Assembly (NCBI RefSeq): GCF_003129905.1 | Contig: NZ_QFFM01000007.1 | Location: 61,419-125,418, forward strand | Source: Bifidobacterium callitrichidarum | GTDB lineage: Bacteria > Actinomycetota > Actinomycetes > Actinomycetales > Bifidobacteriaceae | Direction: 5' to 3' | Length of the DNA: 64,000 bases | Part shown: positions 18,721 through 27,634 of the stretch, one piece after another | Numbering within the stretch: the stretch's first letter is position 1 | Layout: the number at the start of each line of letters is the position of its first letter | The notes under the pieces: model-generated | The model's input: the letters and a program-made list of their open reading frames with translations, nothing else | Databases searched by the model: none | Told to the model about the DNA's origin: nothing | Translations under genes and position numbers: made by a program

Positions 18721-19674
18721 ATGGCTGAGGCGAACAACACGACGGTTACCCTGCAGGTGCATCGTTTCACGCCGCGCGCCGAACGCGCCGAACGCGCCGA
18801 ACGCGCACGCGGTGGCAGCCCGTTCGCCCGTAAGAGCTCCCCGTTCGGCGGTGGTTCGGATTCCGCCGCCCGTCGCCGCCCGCGCGGCAAGCAGTGGGTG
18901 CAGGAATACACGATTCCCGCGCGCCCCGAGGACACGGTGCTCGATTGCCTGCTGGCCATCAAGCGCACGATGGATCCCACGCTCGCCTTCCGTTATTCCT
19001 GCGGTCATGGCATGTGCGGTTCGGACGCCGTCTCCATCAACGGCACCCCCACACTGCTGTGCACGGCCTCCATCCGGGATTGGGCCAAGCAGCCCGGCAC
19101 CCTGCCGCAGGTGGATGATGAGGGATTCCGCCACATCGGAGACGAGACCGCCGACGACGCCACTGACATCGAGGCCGGGGATTCTGCGAACGACGGTTCG
19201 CTTGGCGTCATCGAACTCGCTCCCCTGCCCGGCTTCCCGCCGCAGCGTGATCTCATCGCGGATATCGACCCGATGTTGAATCAGATCAGGAAGCTCACCC
19301 CCTATCTCGAGGCGGACGGCGTGCTGGCCACCACCTCCGAAGGCAAGGTGGACGTGTTCGAATACCTGCAGCACCCCGATCAGCTCGCCAAGTACGAGAT
19401 GCTGAGCAACTGCATCGCCTGCGGCGTGTGTGAAGGCTCCTGTCCGGTGTTCGCCGGCGGCGATGCCTTCATCGGACCGGCCGCGCTGATCTGGTCCTCC
19501 CGGTTCATCAACGATTCGCGCGACAACAAGGCCATGGACCGCATGGATGACATCGACACGGCGGACGGCGTGGCCGCCTGCCAGTCCGTGCGCGCCTGCT
19601 CGCGCCACTGCCCTCGCGGCATCGATGTGGGCGAGGAGATGTGGCAGATCGTGGCCAAGGTGCGCGAACGCTGA
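18721..19674 (+). CDS. sdhB: Succinate dehydrogenase/fumarate reductase iron-sulfur subunit
   Basis: This 317-residue electron-transfer subunit carries a plant-type ferredoxin domain with RYSCGHGMCGSDAVSINGTP and a later Cys for a [2Fe-2S] cluster, and a C-terminal domain with CIACGVCEGSCP and CSRHCPRGID for [4Fe-4S] and [3Fe-4S] clusters. Compared with usual SdhB (230-260) it has extra length: an Arg/Ala-rich insert near residue 20 containing an AER triplet repeat, and an acidic insert around residues 135-160. Two adjacent ATGs are possible (18718, 18721); GGAGG gives the better spacing to 18721. Without anchors it may form a soluble or differently attached complex with SdhA. Confidence 0.88.
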   Translation: MAEANNTTVTLQVHRFTPRAERAERAERARGGSPFARKSSPFGGGSDSAARRRPRGKQWVQEYTIPARPEDTVLDCLLAIKRTMDPTLAFRYSCGHGMCGSDAVSINGTPTLLCTASIRDWAKQPGTLPQVDDEGFRHIGDETADDATDIEAGDSANDGSLGVIELAPLPGFPPQRDLIADIDPMLNQIRKLTPYLEADGVLATTSEGKVDVFEYLQHPDQLAKYEMLSNCIACGVCEGSCPVFAGGDAFIGPAALIWSSRFINDSRDNKAMDRMDDIDTADGVAACQSVRACSRHCPRGIDVGEEMWQIVAKVRER

Positions 19675-19688
19675 GCACGGTGCCCGCA

Positions 19689-19713
19689 TAGTCTGCCGGA
19701 TGGTGGCAGACTA
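19689..19713 (+). terminator. Hairpin after sdhB
   Basis: A perfect 9-bp stem (TAGTCTGCC / GGCAGACTA) with a 7-nt loop lies 15 bp after the sdhB stop. No T-run follows, so termination is only moderately supported. Confidence 0.45.
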
Positions 19714-19789
19714 GAGCATAGCGTCGCGTATATCGCCCCGCCGTACAGCCGAAGTGGGCCGGGGACGACACAGAAGGAAAACGAAGGTT

Positions 19790-20455
19790 ATGGACAAAAC
19801 GCAGTATACGAATCTTGCCAAGGCCTGGGAATTCGCCGAGGAGCACGCCCGCGAGCAGGAGCCGGACGCCATCGCCGACGCCCGTGAGGCCGCCGACAAG
19901 AACGGTCAACTTCAGGGCCCGGCCGCCCAGGCGCGTCTGCTGAACCTTCTGGTGCGCATGGCCGGCGCCTCTTCCGTGATCGCCGTGGGCACCGGTTCGC
20001 TGGTCGAAACGTTGCAGCTGGTCCGCTCGTTGGATGGTACCGGCCAATTGACCGCCGTTGATTCCTCGGCACAGGGCATCACACTGATCCGTCGTGCCTT
20101 CGCCGTGCTGCAGGACACCACCGACACCTCGCTGCGCGCCGTGAACGCGCCGGTCAGCGTGTTCCTGCCCCGTCTCAACGCCAACGACTATGACTTCATC
20201 ATGGTGGCCGGCGATCCGGAGAACTACGCCTCCACGTTCGCACAGGCCTCCCGTCTGCTGCGCGCGCACGGCACCATCGTGTTCACCGACGTGCTGGCGC
20301 TAGGCTCCGAGCAGGGCGGCGTGCTGGATGCGGCCGACCGCAGCGACAAGGCGGTGGCCATGCGCGAGCTCATCGCCACCGTGGAACAGGACGAGGGCTT
20401 CACCTCCACACTCACGTCCGACGGCACCGGCCTGCTCATCGCCGTCAAGCGCTGA
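19790..20455 (+). CDS. Class I SAM-dependent O-methyltransferase
   Basis: This 221-residue cytoplasmic protein resembles the small actinobacterial O-methyltransferases related to catechol O-methyltransferase. The SAM-binding motif I is VIAVGTGSLVETLQLVRSL (about 65), with an acidic residue at the end of the next strand (LTAVDSS), and DYDFIMVAGDP marks motif IV. The start ATG at 19790 follows GAAGG closely and AAGGA further upstream. It stands alone between sdhB and a strong terminator. The methyl acceptor cannot be predicted. Motif I is less glycine-rich than usual (GTGS), so activity is likely but not certain. Confidence 0.78.
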   Translation: MDKTQYTNLAKAWEFAEEHAREQEPDAIADAREAADKNGQLQGPAAQARLLNLLVRMAGASSVIAVGTGSLVETLQLVRSLDGTGQLTAVDSSAQGITLIRRAFAVLQDTTDTSLRAVNAPVSVFLPRLNANDYDFIMVAGDPENYASTFAQASRLLRAHGTIVFTDVLALGSEQGGVLDAADRSDKAVAMRELIATVEQDEGFTSTLTSDGTGLLIAVKR

Positions 20456-20495
20456 TTCTTCTGCAGCGCTGCACCGCTGCAACGCTGCACCGCTG

Positions 20496-20530
20496 AGGTG
20501 CGCTTCCCCACGGTATCGGGAAGCGCACCT
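20496..20530. terminator. Strong bidirectional terminator
   Basis: A 13-bp stem (AGGTGCGCTTCCC / GGGAAGCGCACCT) with a 9-nt loop and a TTCTTTTA tail lies between the convergent methyltransferase and LOG genes. Just before it, CGCTGCACCGCTG occurs twice in direct orientation (20467-20479, 20483-20495). Confidence 0.85.
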
Positions 20531-20534
20531 TCTT

Positions 20535-21548
20535 TTATGCCCGACTTGCGGTGATGGCACTGGTGGCGATGTCCACGGCCTCGTCCGGGTCGTCGGTAAG
20601 GGTCACCAGATGCGGGTCGATGGCGGAGATCATGCCATGGTCCGAGACCGGGCCGTTGAGCCAGTCGAACAATCCCTGCCAGTAGTCCTTGCCGTACAGC
20701 ACCACGGGCATGTTGGCGACCTTATGGGTCTGCACGAGCGTCAGCAGTTCGAACATCTCATCAAGGGTGCCGAAGCCGCCCGGGCAGATGATCACGCCGG
20801 AGCTGTACTTGACGAACATGGTTTTTCTGACGAAGAAGTAGCGGAAGCTCATGCCGAGGTTCACCCACTGGTTGAGCCCCTGCTCGTGCGGCAGCTCGAT
20901 GCCCAGGCCCACCGACTTGCCGCCGGCGAGCGCCGCTCCCCTGTTGGCCGCCTCCATGACGCCCGGACCGCCGCCGGTGATGACGGCGATGTCCCGCTTG
21001 GCGATCTGGCTGCCCATGCGACGTGCGGCTTTGTACACAGGGTCGGTGCGCGGGGTGCGAGCGGACCCGAAGACGGCCACCGCCGGCCCGAGCTCGGCGA
21101 GCGCGCCGAAACCGTCCACGAATTCCGACTGAATCCTGAGCACCCGCCAGGGGTCCATGTGCAGCCAGTCCGTGTCCGCGTCCGGCCGCAGGAGGTTGGC
21201 GGTGGTGTTGTCTGTCGGGATCATCGGCCCGCGCAGGATCACGGGACCGCGATGGTACGTGTCGCCCAAAGGCGAAGCGTCCTGTGGCGCGGCATCGCCG
21301 TTTCGTTCGCCATCCACGGCCGAATCGGCTTCCGCAGCCGCGCCGATGACGGCCGGATTCGACGAACCGTCCTGTTGCGCCGATTCGGCCGAATCAGTGA
21401 CATCGTCTGAATCGGACGGGATGCTCACCGCCGACCCTGACAGCAGGTCCTCCACCTGAGCCTTCGTCGACTTCAGCGATGATTTGGGCTGCTTCGCGCC
21501 TGTCTTCCTGTCGTCGTTCTTCTTTGATTTCTTCTGTTTCTTGGCCAT
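20535..21548 (-). CDS. LOG-family protein (putative nucleoside 5'-monophosphate phosphoribohydrolase)
   Basis: This 337-residue cytoplasmic protein has a LOG domain in its C-terminal 220 residues, with the hallmark GGGPGVMEAANRGA and PGGFGTLDEMFE motifs of enzymes that cleave the ribose from nucleotide monophosphates (cytokinin-activating type). The N-terminal 100 residues are Lys-rich then Ser/Asp/Ala-rich and look disordered; the family core does not need them. ATG 21548 is chosen because AAGGAG lies 6 bp upstream; the ATG at 21554 would abut that site. The gene follows nhaA by 24 bp and is probably co-transcribed. The true substrate in bifidobacteria is not known. Confidence 0.88.
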   Translation of the reverse strand: MAKKQKKSKKNDDRKTGAKQPKSSLKSTKAQVEDLLSGSAVSIPSDSDDVTDSAESAQQDGSSNPAVIGAAAEADSAVDGERNGDAAPQDASPLGDTYHRGPVILRGPMIPTDNTTANLLRPDADTDWLHMDPWRVLRIQSEFVDGFGALAELGPAVAVFGSARTPRTDPVYKAARRMGSQIAKRDIAVITGGGPGVMEAANRGAALAGGKSVGLGIELPHEQGLNQWVNLGMSFRYFFVRKTMFVKYSSGVIICPGGFGTLDEMFELLTLVQTHKVANMPVVLYGKDYWQGLFDWLNGPVSDHGMISAIDPHLVTLTDDPDEAVDIATSAITASRA

Positions 21549-21572
21549 GGTCATCTCCTTATGATTGCGGTT

Positions 21573-22856
21573 CTACCTCGTTGCGTCAGTGGTTGCGTCC
21601 GCGAACCGTTTGGACTGCCAGCTCAGCAGGATGCCGGAGACCAGCGCGGAGATCAGGGAGCCGACCAGCACGCCGAATCGTGCTTCGGCGGACAGTTCGG
21701 CGTTCGTGTACGCCAGCGAGGCGATGAGGAAGGATACGGTGAATCCGATGCCGCAGGCGCACGCGGTGGGGATCATATCCCGCACGCGCAGCCCCTTGGC
21801 CATCTTGAGGCCGCCCAGATGCGTGGACAGCCAGGCGGTGGTGATGATGCCGAGCGGCTTGCCCACCACCAACGCCACGATCAGGGCGATCACCAGGGGC
21901 GAAAGCATCAGCGCGGGCGTCAGCTCCTCGAAGTGCACGCCGGTGGCGAACAGGGCGAAGATGGGCAGGGCGAGCAGGGCGGAGAACGGCTGGAGTTTCG
22001 AGGCGTACCGTTCGGCGCGCGGCGTGGTCTCGCCGTGGATCTCGCGCGCCGGGGTGGACAGACCCACGAGCACGCCGGCCAGCGTGGGGTGGATGCCGGC
22101 TTCGAACATCATGACCCAGGCCAGGACGCCCACGACGGCCACCACGGCCCATGGCACGCGCTTGAGCTGCACCAGGTACGCCCAGACGCCGGCGCATACG
22201 GCGATGCCGATGAACCAGTACCAGGCGTTGACCGAGGAGAAGAACACGGCGATGAGGATGATCGCCAGCAGGTCGTCCACGGTGGCGAGCGTCATGAGGA
22301 AGGCGCGGATCGAACCGGGCAGGCCGCGCGCAAACAGGGCGAGCACGGCCAGCGAGAACGCGATGTCCGTGGCAGTGGGCACCGCCCAGCCGTGCGCCAT
22401 CTCGCCGAACGGGATGCTGCTGCCGGTGGTGGTGAGGATCAGGCTGCCCATCTCCCCCGGTCCGAACCGGGAGAACAGGGCGATGACCAGCATGAACAGG
22501 ATGGGAGGCGCCAGCATGCCGCCCACCGCGCACAGCATGGGCACGGCGGCGGCCTTGGGGTTGGAGAGCGATCCCGTGGTGAGCTCCTGCTTGAGCTCGA
22601 GTCCGACGGTCAGGAAGAAGATGGTGAGCAGGCCGTCCTGCGCCCAGTGGCCGATTGGTAGGTCGATGTTCGTGTATGGGATGCCGATATGCGTTTCGGC
22701 GATGGTCTCGAACAGGTGATAGGTCAATGGCAGGTTCGCGGCCACCAAGCCGATGAGCGCGAAGCCCAGCATGATGAGGCCGGCGGCGCGGTCTGAGGCG
22801 GCGAGCCGCCTGATCGCGGCCCATGCGCCTCGCCTGGTACCGGTGGTCTTTCCCAT
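21573..22856 (-). CDS. nhaA: Na+/H+ antiporter NhaA
   Basis: This 427-residue integral membrane antiporter exchanges Na+ or Li+ for protons and supports pH and salt homeostasis. It has about 12 hydrophobic segments, and the ion-binding region is intact: PTATDIAFSLAVLAL carries the Asp equivalent to E. coli Asp133, and TLATVDDLLAIILIAVFF carries the Asp163/Asp164 pair. The FFLTVGLELKQELTTG segment is also typical. The start ATG at 22856 has AAAGGA upstream. The LOG gene follows at 24 bp. Family assignment is secure. Confidence 0.96.
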   Translation of the reverse strand: MGKTTGTRRGAWAAIRRLAASDRAAGLIMLGFALIGLVAANLPLTYHLFETIAETHIGIPYTNIDLPIGHWAQDGLLTIFFLTVGLELKQELTTGSLSNPKAAAVPMLCAVGGMLAPPILFMLVIALFSRFGPGEMGSLILTTTGSSIPFGEMAHGWAVPTATDIAFSLAVLALFARGLPGSIRAFLMTLATVDDLLAIILIAVFFSSVNAWYWFIGIAVCAGVWAYLVQLKRVPWAVVAVVGVLAWVMMFEAGIHPTLAGVLVGLSTPAREIHGETTPRAERYASKLQPFSALLALPIFALFATGVHFEELTPALMLSPLVIALIVALVVGKPLGIITTAWLSTHLGGLKMAKGLRVRDMIPTACACGIGFTVSFLIASLAYTNAELSAEARFGVLVGSLISALVSGILLSWQSKRFADATTDATR

Positions 22857-22940
22857 CGCCGTTCCTTTCGCCGTCCGTGCCCGTGACGATCAGCGTTCGA
22901 CGATCGTCCCTGTGAAATACGACTATCCATAGTACGGCAA

Positions 22941-22968
22941 CGGCCCCGAACGGTTACGCTCGGGGCCG
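22941..22968 (-). terminator. Hairpin terminator downstream of patB
   Basis: A perfect 9-bp stem (CGGCCCCGA / TCGGGGCCG) with a 10-nt loop lies between patB and nhaA. The T-run is weak. Confidence 0.55.
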
Positions 22969-22991
22969 AGCAGCGTCCGCCGGTTTCCCTG

Positions 22992-24212
22992 TTACCGTCG
23001 TGCGGCGAGCGCGCGGCCGACGTTGTCCAGCACGCGCTCCAGCAGGGCGGTGGGGCATGCGAGGTTGACACGCTCGAAATAGTCGCCGGAACGGCCGAAC
23101 AGGGAGCCTTCGTCGAACCAGACGCGGGCCTCGTCACGCATGAAGTCGCGCAGCGCCTCCGGGGTCTCGAAGCCGAGTCCGCGGCAGTCGAGCCATGCCA
23201 GGTACGTGCCTTCCGGTTCGATCAGGCGCACGCCCTCCGTACGGGCGGCGAATTCGCGCAGCACGGCCACGTTGCGTTCCAGCACGCCCAGCAGCCCGTC
23301 CAGCCATGCCCCGGCATGGTTGTAGGCGGCCTGGCAGGCCACCAGGCCGAAGTGGCTGACCGTGAGTCCGCCGATGTTCTCGGCGGCCACATCGAAGCGG
23401 CGCTTGAGCTCGGGATCGGGGATGATGGCGTTGGAGCACAGCAGACCCGCGAGGTTGAACGTCTTGGTGGGCGCGGTGAACTCGAAGAGGATGCTCCGGT
23501 ACCGCTCCCCCAGTGTGCCGAACATCGTGACCGCATGGCCGGGGTGCGCGAAGTCCGCATGGATTTCGTCGCACAGCAGGTAGACGCCGTGTTCGAGGCA
23601 GATGTCGCCGATGCGGTGCAGCTCGTCGGTGGTCCAGACGCGGCCGACCGGGTTGTGCGGGTTGCACAGGATCAGGGCCGTGCAGCGCGGGTCGGCGGCC
23701 TTGGCCTCCAGGTCGTCGAAATCGATGCCGTAGCGGCCGGCGGCCTCGTCCAACACGAGTTCGTTGTCCAGGATGGTCAGGCCGTTGTGTTCGGCGGCGA
23801 ACGTGAACGGGTAGTAGACGGGCCGCTGGATGATGACCTTGTCCCCCGGATGGGTGACGGCGCGCAAGGCGGTGTTGATGGCCGGCATCACGCCGTCGGA
23901 CAGGCTCACCCACGTGGGGTCGATATCGTAGCCGTGACGACGGCTCATCCAGCCGGTCAGGGCGGCGAAATAGTCGTCGGTGGCGTAGTCGTAGCCGAAC
24001 ACGTCGTGCGTGGCGGCCTCGACCAGAGCGTCCACGATTTCCGGCGCGGGCTTGAATTCCATGTCCGCCACGGACAGCGGGATCACGTCCCGGCTGTCCG
24101 GCCCCATTTCCGCTTCGATCTCATGCCATTTGATGGACGTGGAGCCATGCCGTTCGAGGATCGTGCTGAAATCGTACCGGTGCTGACCGCGATCCTGTTC
24201 CGCCTGCGTCAC
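22992..24212 (-). CDS. patB: MalY/PatB-family PLP aminotransferase, putative cystathionine beta-lyase
   Basis: This 406-residue fold-type I PLP enzyme is of the MalY/PatB group, whose members cleave cystathionine to homocysteine, pyruvate and ammonia. Typical features are the N-terminal SIKWHEIEAEMG, LSVADMEFKPAPEI, ALILCNPHNPVGRVW with the cofactor-binding Asn, LLCDEIHADFA and the PLP lysine in TAPTKTFNLAGL. The chosen start is GTG at 24212 with AAGGGAAG upstream; no better ATG exists in this frame. It lies alone between nhaA and two tRNA-Arg genes. Together with metY it points to trans-sulfuration or direct sulfhydrylation chemistry. A broader beta C-S lyase role is possible. Confidence 0.88.
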   Translation of the reverse strand: MTQAEQDRGQHRYDFSTILERHGSTSIKWHEIEAEMGPDSRDVIPLSVADMEFKPAPEIVDALVEAATHDVFGYDYATDDYFAALTGWMSRRHGYDIDPTWVSLSDGVMPAINTALRAVTHPGDKVIIQRPVYYPFTFAAEHNGLTILDNELVLDEAAGRYGIDFDDLEAKAADPRCTALILCNPHNPVGRVWTTDELHRIGDICLEHGVYLLCDEIHADFAHPGHAVTMFGTLGERYRSILFEFTAPTKTFNLAGLLCSNAIIPDPELKRRFDVAAENIGGLTVSHFGLVACQAAYNHAGAWLDGLLGVLERNVAVLREFAARTEGVRLIEPEGTYLAWLDCRGLGFETPEALRDFMRDEARVWFDEGSLFGRSGDYFERVNLACPTALLERVLDNVGRALAARR

Positions 24213-24280
24213 TGCTCTTCCCTTTCCTGCTGTGAGAACCAACCCGCCTCATCGTAGCGGCGGATTGTGTCGGAATTGGA

Positions 24281-24313
24281 AAAGCCTCGAAAGCATTTCG
24301 CTTCCGAGGCTTT
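24281..24313 (-). terminator. Terminator of the tRNA-Arg pair
   Basis: A 9-bp stem (AAAGCCTCG / CGAGGCTTT) with a 15-nt loop lies directly after the downstream tRNA-Arg gene. On the minus strand it ends in TTTT. Confidence 0.75.
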
Positions 24314-24317
24314 ATCG

Positions 24318-24391
24318 TGCGCGAGACAGGATTCGAACCTGCGACCTGCTGATCCGTAGTCAGCTGCTCTAATCCGCTGGGCTACTCGCGC
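24318..24391 (-). tRNA. tRNA-Arg (anticodon ACG)
   Basis: A full cloverleaf can be read on the minus strand. The acceptor is GCGCGAG/CTCGCGC with discriminator A, the anticodon arm GCTGA-CTACGGA-TCAGC gives anticodon ACG, and the T-loop is GGTTCGAATCC. No CCA is encoded. It is identical to the copy at 24421-24494. Confidence 0.95.
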
Positions 24392-24420
24392 ATACCACTG
24401 TTGTCCCCGTGGTTCGGGAG

Positions 24421-24494
24421 TGCGCGAGACAGGATTCGAACCTGCGACCTGCTGATCCGTAGTCAGCTGCTCTAATCCGCTGGGCTACTCGCGC
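24421..24494 (-). tRNA. tRNA-Arg (anticodon ACG), second identical copy
   Basis: This copy has the same 74-nt sequence as the gene at 24318-24391, separated from it by 29 bp. The pair is probably transcribed together from the right and ends at the hairpin at 24281-24313. Confidence 0.95.
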
Positions 24495-24580
24495 ATGTTG
24501 TCGTTCAAACAACTCGATTTATAATACACGTCATTCAACGCTCTGCAAGTCGGATGCCCATACGGCGTGTCGCGTTGGAA

Positions 24581-26050
24581 TCATGCGGTTTTGCGACGTT
24601 CGGACGTCGCTCCGCGCATTGCCTCCCTCAATAATTTCGGGCTGCTTTTTCCTTCCACGGACGCCTGGTCCACGATCACCTGCCGCACATCCTCCATGCT
24701 GGGCAGCTGGAACATGGTGTCCTGCAGCGTGCGTTCGATGATGGATCGCAGGCCGCGCGCGCCGATGCCCTGGGCGATGGCCGTGTCCGCGATGGCATGC
24801 ACGGCCTGCTCGGTGAATTGGAGGTCCACGCCGTCCACGGCGAACAGTTTGCGGTATTGCTTGACGAGCGCGTTGGCCGGCTGGGTGAGGATCGCCGCCA
24901 GATCGTCGGCGGTGAGCTCCTTGAGCACGCTGATCACCGGCAGTCGTCCGATGAACTCGGGCAGCAGGCCGAATTCGGCCAGATCGTCGGCATTGACCTG
25001 TTCCAGCAGCTCGTCGTCCTTGAGGTCGGCGTCATGCCAGTTCGCCCCGAATCCACTCTCCCGGCGGCCCAGACGTTGGCGCACGATGTCCGTCAGCCCC
25101 ACGAACGCGCCGCCGCAGATGAACAGGATGTCGCGCGTGTCCATCTGCACGGTCTCCTGCTCCTTGTGCTTGCGCGTGCCCTCCACCGGCACGGAGGCGA
25201 TGGTGCCTTCCAGTATCTTGAGCAGCGCCTGCTGTACGCCTTCGCCGGACACGTCGCGGGTGATGGAGGTGTTCTCGCCGGATTTGCGGGCGATCTTGTC
25301 GATCTCGTCGATGTAGACGATGCCATGCTGGGCCCGTGCCACATCGCCGTCGGAGGCCTGCAGCAGCCGCTGCAGCACGGTTTCCACGTCGTCGCCCACG
25401 TAACCGGCCTCGGTCAGTGTGGTGGCGTCCGTGATGACGAACGGCACGTTCATCACGCGGGCCAGTGACTGGGCGAGGTATGTCTTGCCCACACCGGTGG
25501 GGCCGAGCAGCAGGATGTTGGATTTGGCGACTTCGACGTCGGCCAGCGGGTCGTTGTCGCGGCGCCGCGAACGACCGGAACGACCGGCTGCGGCGCGGGC
25601 TGGCGCTTCGGCATCCAGGTCGCCGGCGAATCCCGCGTCGCCGTACCCCATCGTGTCCGGAACGGCTCCGGCGTTTCCCGCACGTCCGGCGACACCCGCG
25701 GCACCGGCGCCTCCGCCCTGGCCGTTGAGCCGTCCGGCGTCCTCGCGCAGCTCCATGTTGACGCGCTTGTAATGGTTGTACACGGCCACGGACAACGCTC
25801 GTTTGGCGTTCTCCTGGCCTACGACGTACCGGTTGAGATAGTCGAAGATCTGCGTGGGTTTGGGCAGGGTCAGCGCGTTGACCTGGGCGTCCTTGACCCG
25901 CTCCTCGGAGATGATCTCCACGCACAGGGCGATGCATTCGTCGCAGATGGAGGCGTTGGGGCCGGCCACGAGCTTCCTGACCTGATGCTCGGTCTTGCCG
26001 CAGAACGTGCAGCGTGGAATCTCCTCGTTGTAGCTGACCACACGTCCCAT
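24581..26050 (-). CDS. clpX: ATP-dependent Clp protease ATP-binding subunit ClpX
   Basis: ClpX unfolds tagged proteins and feeds them to ClpP. The N-terminal zinc-binding domain has CTFC and CDEC (Cys14, 17, 36, 39). The AAA+ domain has Walker A GPTGVGKT (183-190), pore loop GYVG, Walker [12 protein letters not shown] and the ClpP-docking IGF-loop equivalent within the C-terminal half. At 489 residues it is about 65 longer than usual ClpX. The excess is a Gly/Ala/Arg-rich insert between the zinc domain and Walker A (about 104-168). ATG 26050 is chosen because AAAGGAG lies 6 bp upstream. It follows clpP1-clpP2 with a hairpin in the gap. Confidence 0.96.
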   Translation of the reverse strand: MGRVVSYNEEIPRCTFCGKTEHQVRKLVAGPNASICDECIALCVEIISEERVKDAQVNALTLPKPTQIFDYLNRYVVGQENAKRALSVAVYNHYKRVNMELREDAGRLNGQGGGAGAAGVAGRAGNAGAVPDTMGYGDAGFAGDLDAEAPARAAAGRSGRSRRRDNDPLADVEVAKSNILLLGPTGVGKTYLAQSLARVMNVPFVITDATTLTEAGYVGDDVETVLQRLLQASDGDVARAQHGIVYIDEIDKIARKSGENTSITRDVSGEGVQQALLKILEGTIASVPVEGTRKHKEQETVQMDTRDILFICGGAFVGLTDIVRQRLGRRESGFGANWHDADLKDDELLEQVNADDLAEFGLLPEFIGRLPVISVLKELTADDLAAILTQPANALVKQYRKLFAVDGVDLQFTEQAVHAIADTAIAQGIGARGLRSIIERTLQDTMFQLPSMEDVRQVIVDQASVEGKSSPKLLREAMRGATSERRKTA

Positions 26051-26102
26051 GTGCATCTCCTTTGCCACGCTGCGCGATTGTCCCGGTACGGTCCTTCAAA
26101 CA

Positions 26103-26136
26103 CAATACCCCCGGCCATTGCCGGCCGAGGGTATTG
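26103..26136 (-). terminator. Hairpin between clpP2 and clpX
   Basis: Outer arms CAATACCC/GGGTATTG and inner arms CGGCC/GGCCG form a long hairpin between clpP2 and clpX. It may partly end the clpP transcript and so lower clpX expression relative to clpP. Confidence 0.6.
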
Positions 26137-26171
26137 CGGGGCGCGCACGTGCGCGAAAGGGTCGTCCGGAA

Positions 26172-26888
26172 CTACTGGCGGTGCTCCAGCACTTCGTCCA
26201 CGATGCCGTATTCCTTGGCCTCGGGGGCGGTCAGGAAGGTGTCCACCTCGATGTCGCGGCGAATCTTCTCCACGTCCTGGCCGGTGTGCTTGGCGAGCGT
26301 GTTCTCCAGCCATTCGCGCATGCGCAGCATCTCGCGGGCCTGGATCTCGATTTCGGTGGCCTTGCCGAAGCCCTGGTCGATGGCCGGCTGGTGGATGAGC
26401 ACGCGGGCGTTGGGCAGCATGAGACGCTTGCCCTTGGCGCCGGAGGCCAGCAGGATCGCGGCGGCGGAGGCGGCCTGGCCGAGGCACACGGTCTGCACGT
26501 CCGGCTTGATGTACTGCATGGTGTCGTAGATGGCGGTCATGGCCGTCATCGAGCCGCCGGGCGAGTTGATGTACATCATCACGTCGCGGTTCGGGTCCTG
26601 GGACTCCAGGACCAGCAGCTGGGCCATCACGTCGTCGGCGGAGGCGTCGTCCACCTGCACGCCGAGGAAGATGATGCGGTCCTCGAACAGGCGGGAGTAG
26701 GCGTCCTGCGTCTTCATGCCGTACGGGGTCTTCTCCACGAACTGCGGCATGACGTAGCGGTTGGTCGGCATCGCGGCGGCGCGGGCCTGGGCCTCGGCGC
26801 GCACGGCGGCCGGCATGAAGCCGACGACGCCCTGGCGGCCGGCCAGGCGCTCGGCACGGCCTACGAACTTCGCTTCTTCACTTGCCAT
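26172..26888 (-). CDS. clpP2: ATP-dependent Clp protease proteolytic subunit, ClpP2
   Basis: This is the second of two ClpP serine-protease subunits, the actinobacterial arrangement in which ClpP1 and ClpP2 form a mixed tetradecamer. The 238 residues include an N-terminal extension of about 45 residues before the protease fold. The catalytic Ser is in CLGQAASAAA (Ser141), and the His in LIHQP (His166). ATG 26888 starts 2 bp after the clpP1 stop, with GGGGGAG 6 bp upstream. The numbering P1/P2 is by position in the operon. Confidence 0.95.
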   Translation of the reverse strand: MASEEAKFVGRAERLAGRQGVVGFMPAAVRAEAQARAAAMPTNRYVMPQFVEKTPYGMKTQDAYSRLFEDRIIFLGVQVDDASADDVMAQLLVLESQDPNRDVMMYINSPGGSMTAMTAIYDTMQYIKPDVQTVCLGQAASAAAILLASGAKGKRLMLPNARVLIHQPAIDQGFGKATEIEIQAREMLRMREWLENTLAKHTGQDVEKIRRDIEVDTFLTAPEAKEYGIVDEVLEHRQ

Positions 26889-26890
26889 GG

Positions 26891-27514
26891 TCACTCCCCC
26901 TTGCTGTCGTTGCCGATGGTGTCCGGCGTGGTCACGAGCTTGTCCACGAAGCCGTAGTCCAGCGCCTCCTTGGCGGTGAACCAGTGGTCGTACTCGTTGT
27001 CGCGGTAGATCTCCTCGACCGTGTGGCCGGTCTGCTCGGCGGTCAGCTCGGCCATGGTCTTCTTCATGTCCATGATGAGCTCGGCGTTGATGCGCACGTC
27101 GGTGGTGGTGCCGCCGATGCCGCCGGACGGCTGGTGCATGAGCACGCGGGCGTGCGAGGTCAGGTAGCGCTTGCCCTTGGTGCCGGAGCTTAGCAGGAAC
27201 TGACCCATGGAAGCGCACATGCCCAGGCCCACCGTGGCCACGTCCGGCTCGATGAGCTGCATGGTGTCGTAGATGGCCATGCCGGCGGTGATGGAGCCAC
27301 CCGGGGAGTTGATGTACAGCCAGATGTCCTTCTTCGGGTCCTCGGCGGCCAGCATCAGCAGCTGGGCGCAGATGCGGTTGGCCATGTCGTCCTTGACCTC
27401 CTCGCCCATCCAGATGATGCGGTCCTTCAGGAGGCGGTTGAAAATCGGGTCGACGGGGCCGGCCGGGACGTCATCGCCCGCCATGACCGGTAAGGTCGCA
27501 AAGGTATTGCTCAC
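26891..27514 (-). CDS. clpP1: ATP-dependent Clp protease proteolytic subunit, ClpP1
   Basis: This 207-residue ClpP peptidase subunit is first in the clpP1-clpP2-clpX operon. The catalytic Ser lies in [11 protein letters not shown] (Ser102) and the His in LMHQPSGG (His127). The start is GTG at 27514, with AAGGAG 7 bp upstream; no ATG in this frame fits the family N-terminus. The immediate upstream region (27515-27634) is short and shows no clear operator. Confidence 0.95.
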   Translation of the reverse strand: MSNTFATLPVMAGDDVPAGPVDPIFNRLLKDRIIWMGEEVKDDMANRICAQLLMLAAEDPKKDIWLYINSPGGSITAGMAIYDTMQLIEPDVATVGLGMCASMGQFLLSSGTKGKRYLTSHARVLMHQPSGGIGGTTTDVRINAELIMDMKKTMAELTAEQTGHTVEEIYRDNEYDHWFTAKEALDYGFVDKLVTTPDTIGNDSKGE

Positions 27515-27634
27515 CTTGATTCTCCTTAACTCATAACTCGAACATTGTTCAGACTACCGCCTCGAAGCGACTGGAAGCGAATATTCGCCTGTATTTTGGC
27601 GGCCAGCGTAGGCGTAGATGGAAACGCGGAGCGT

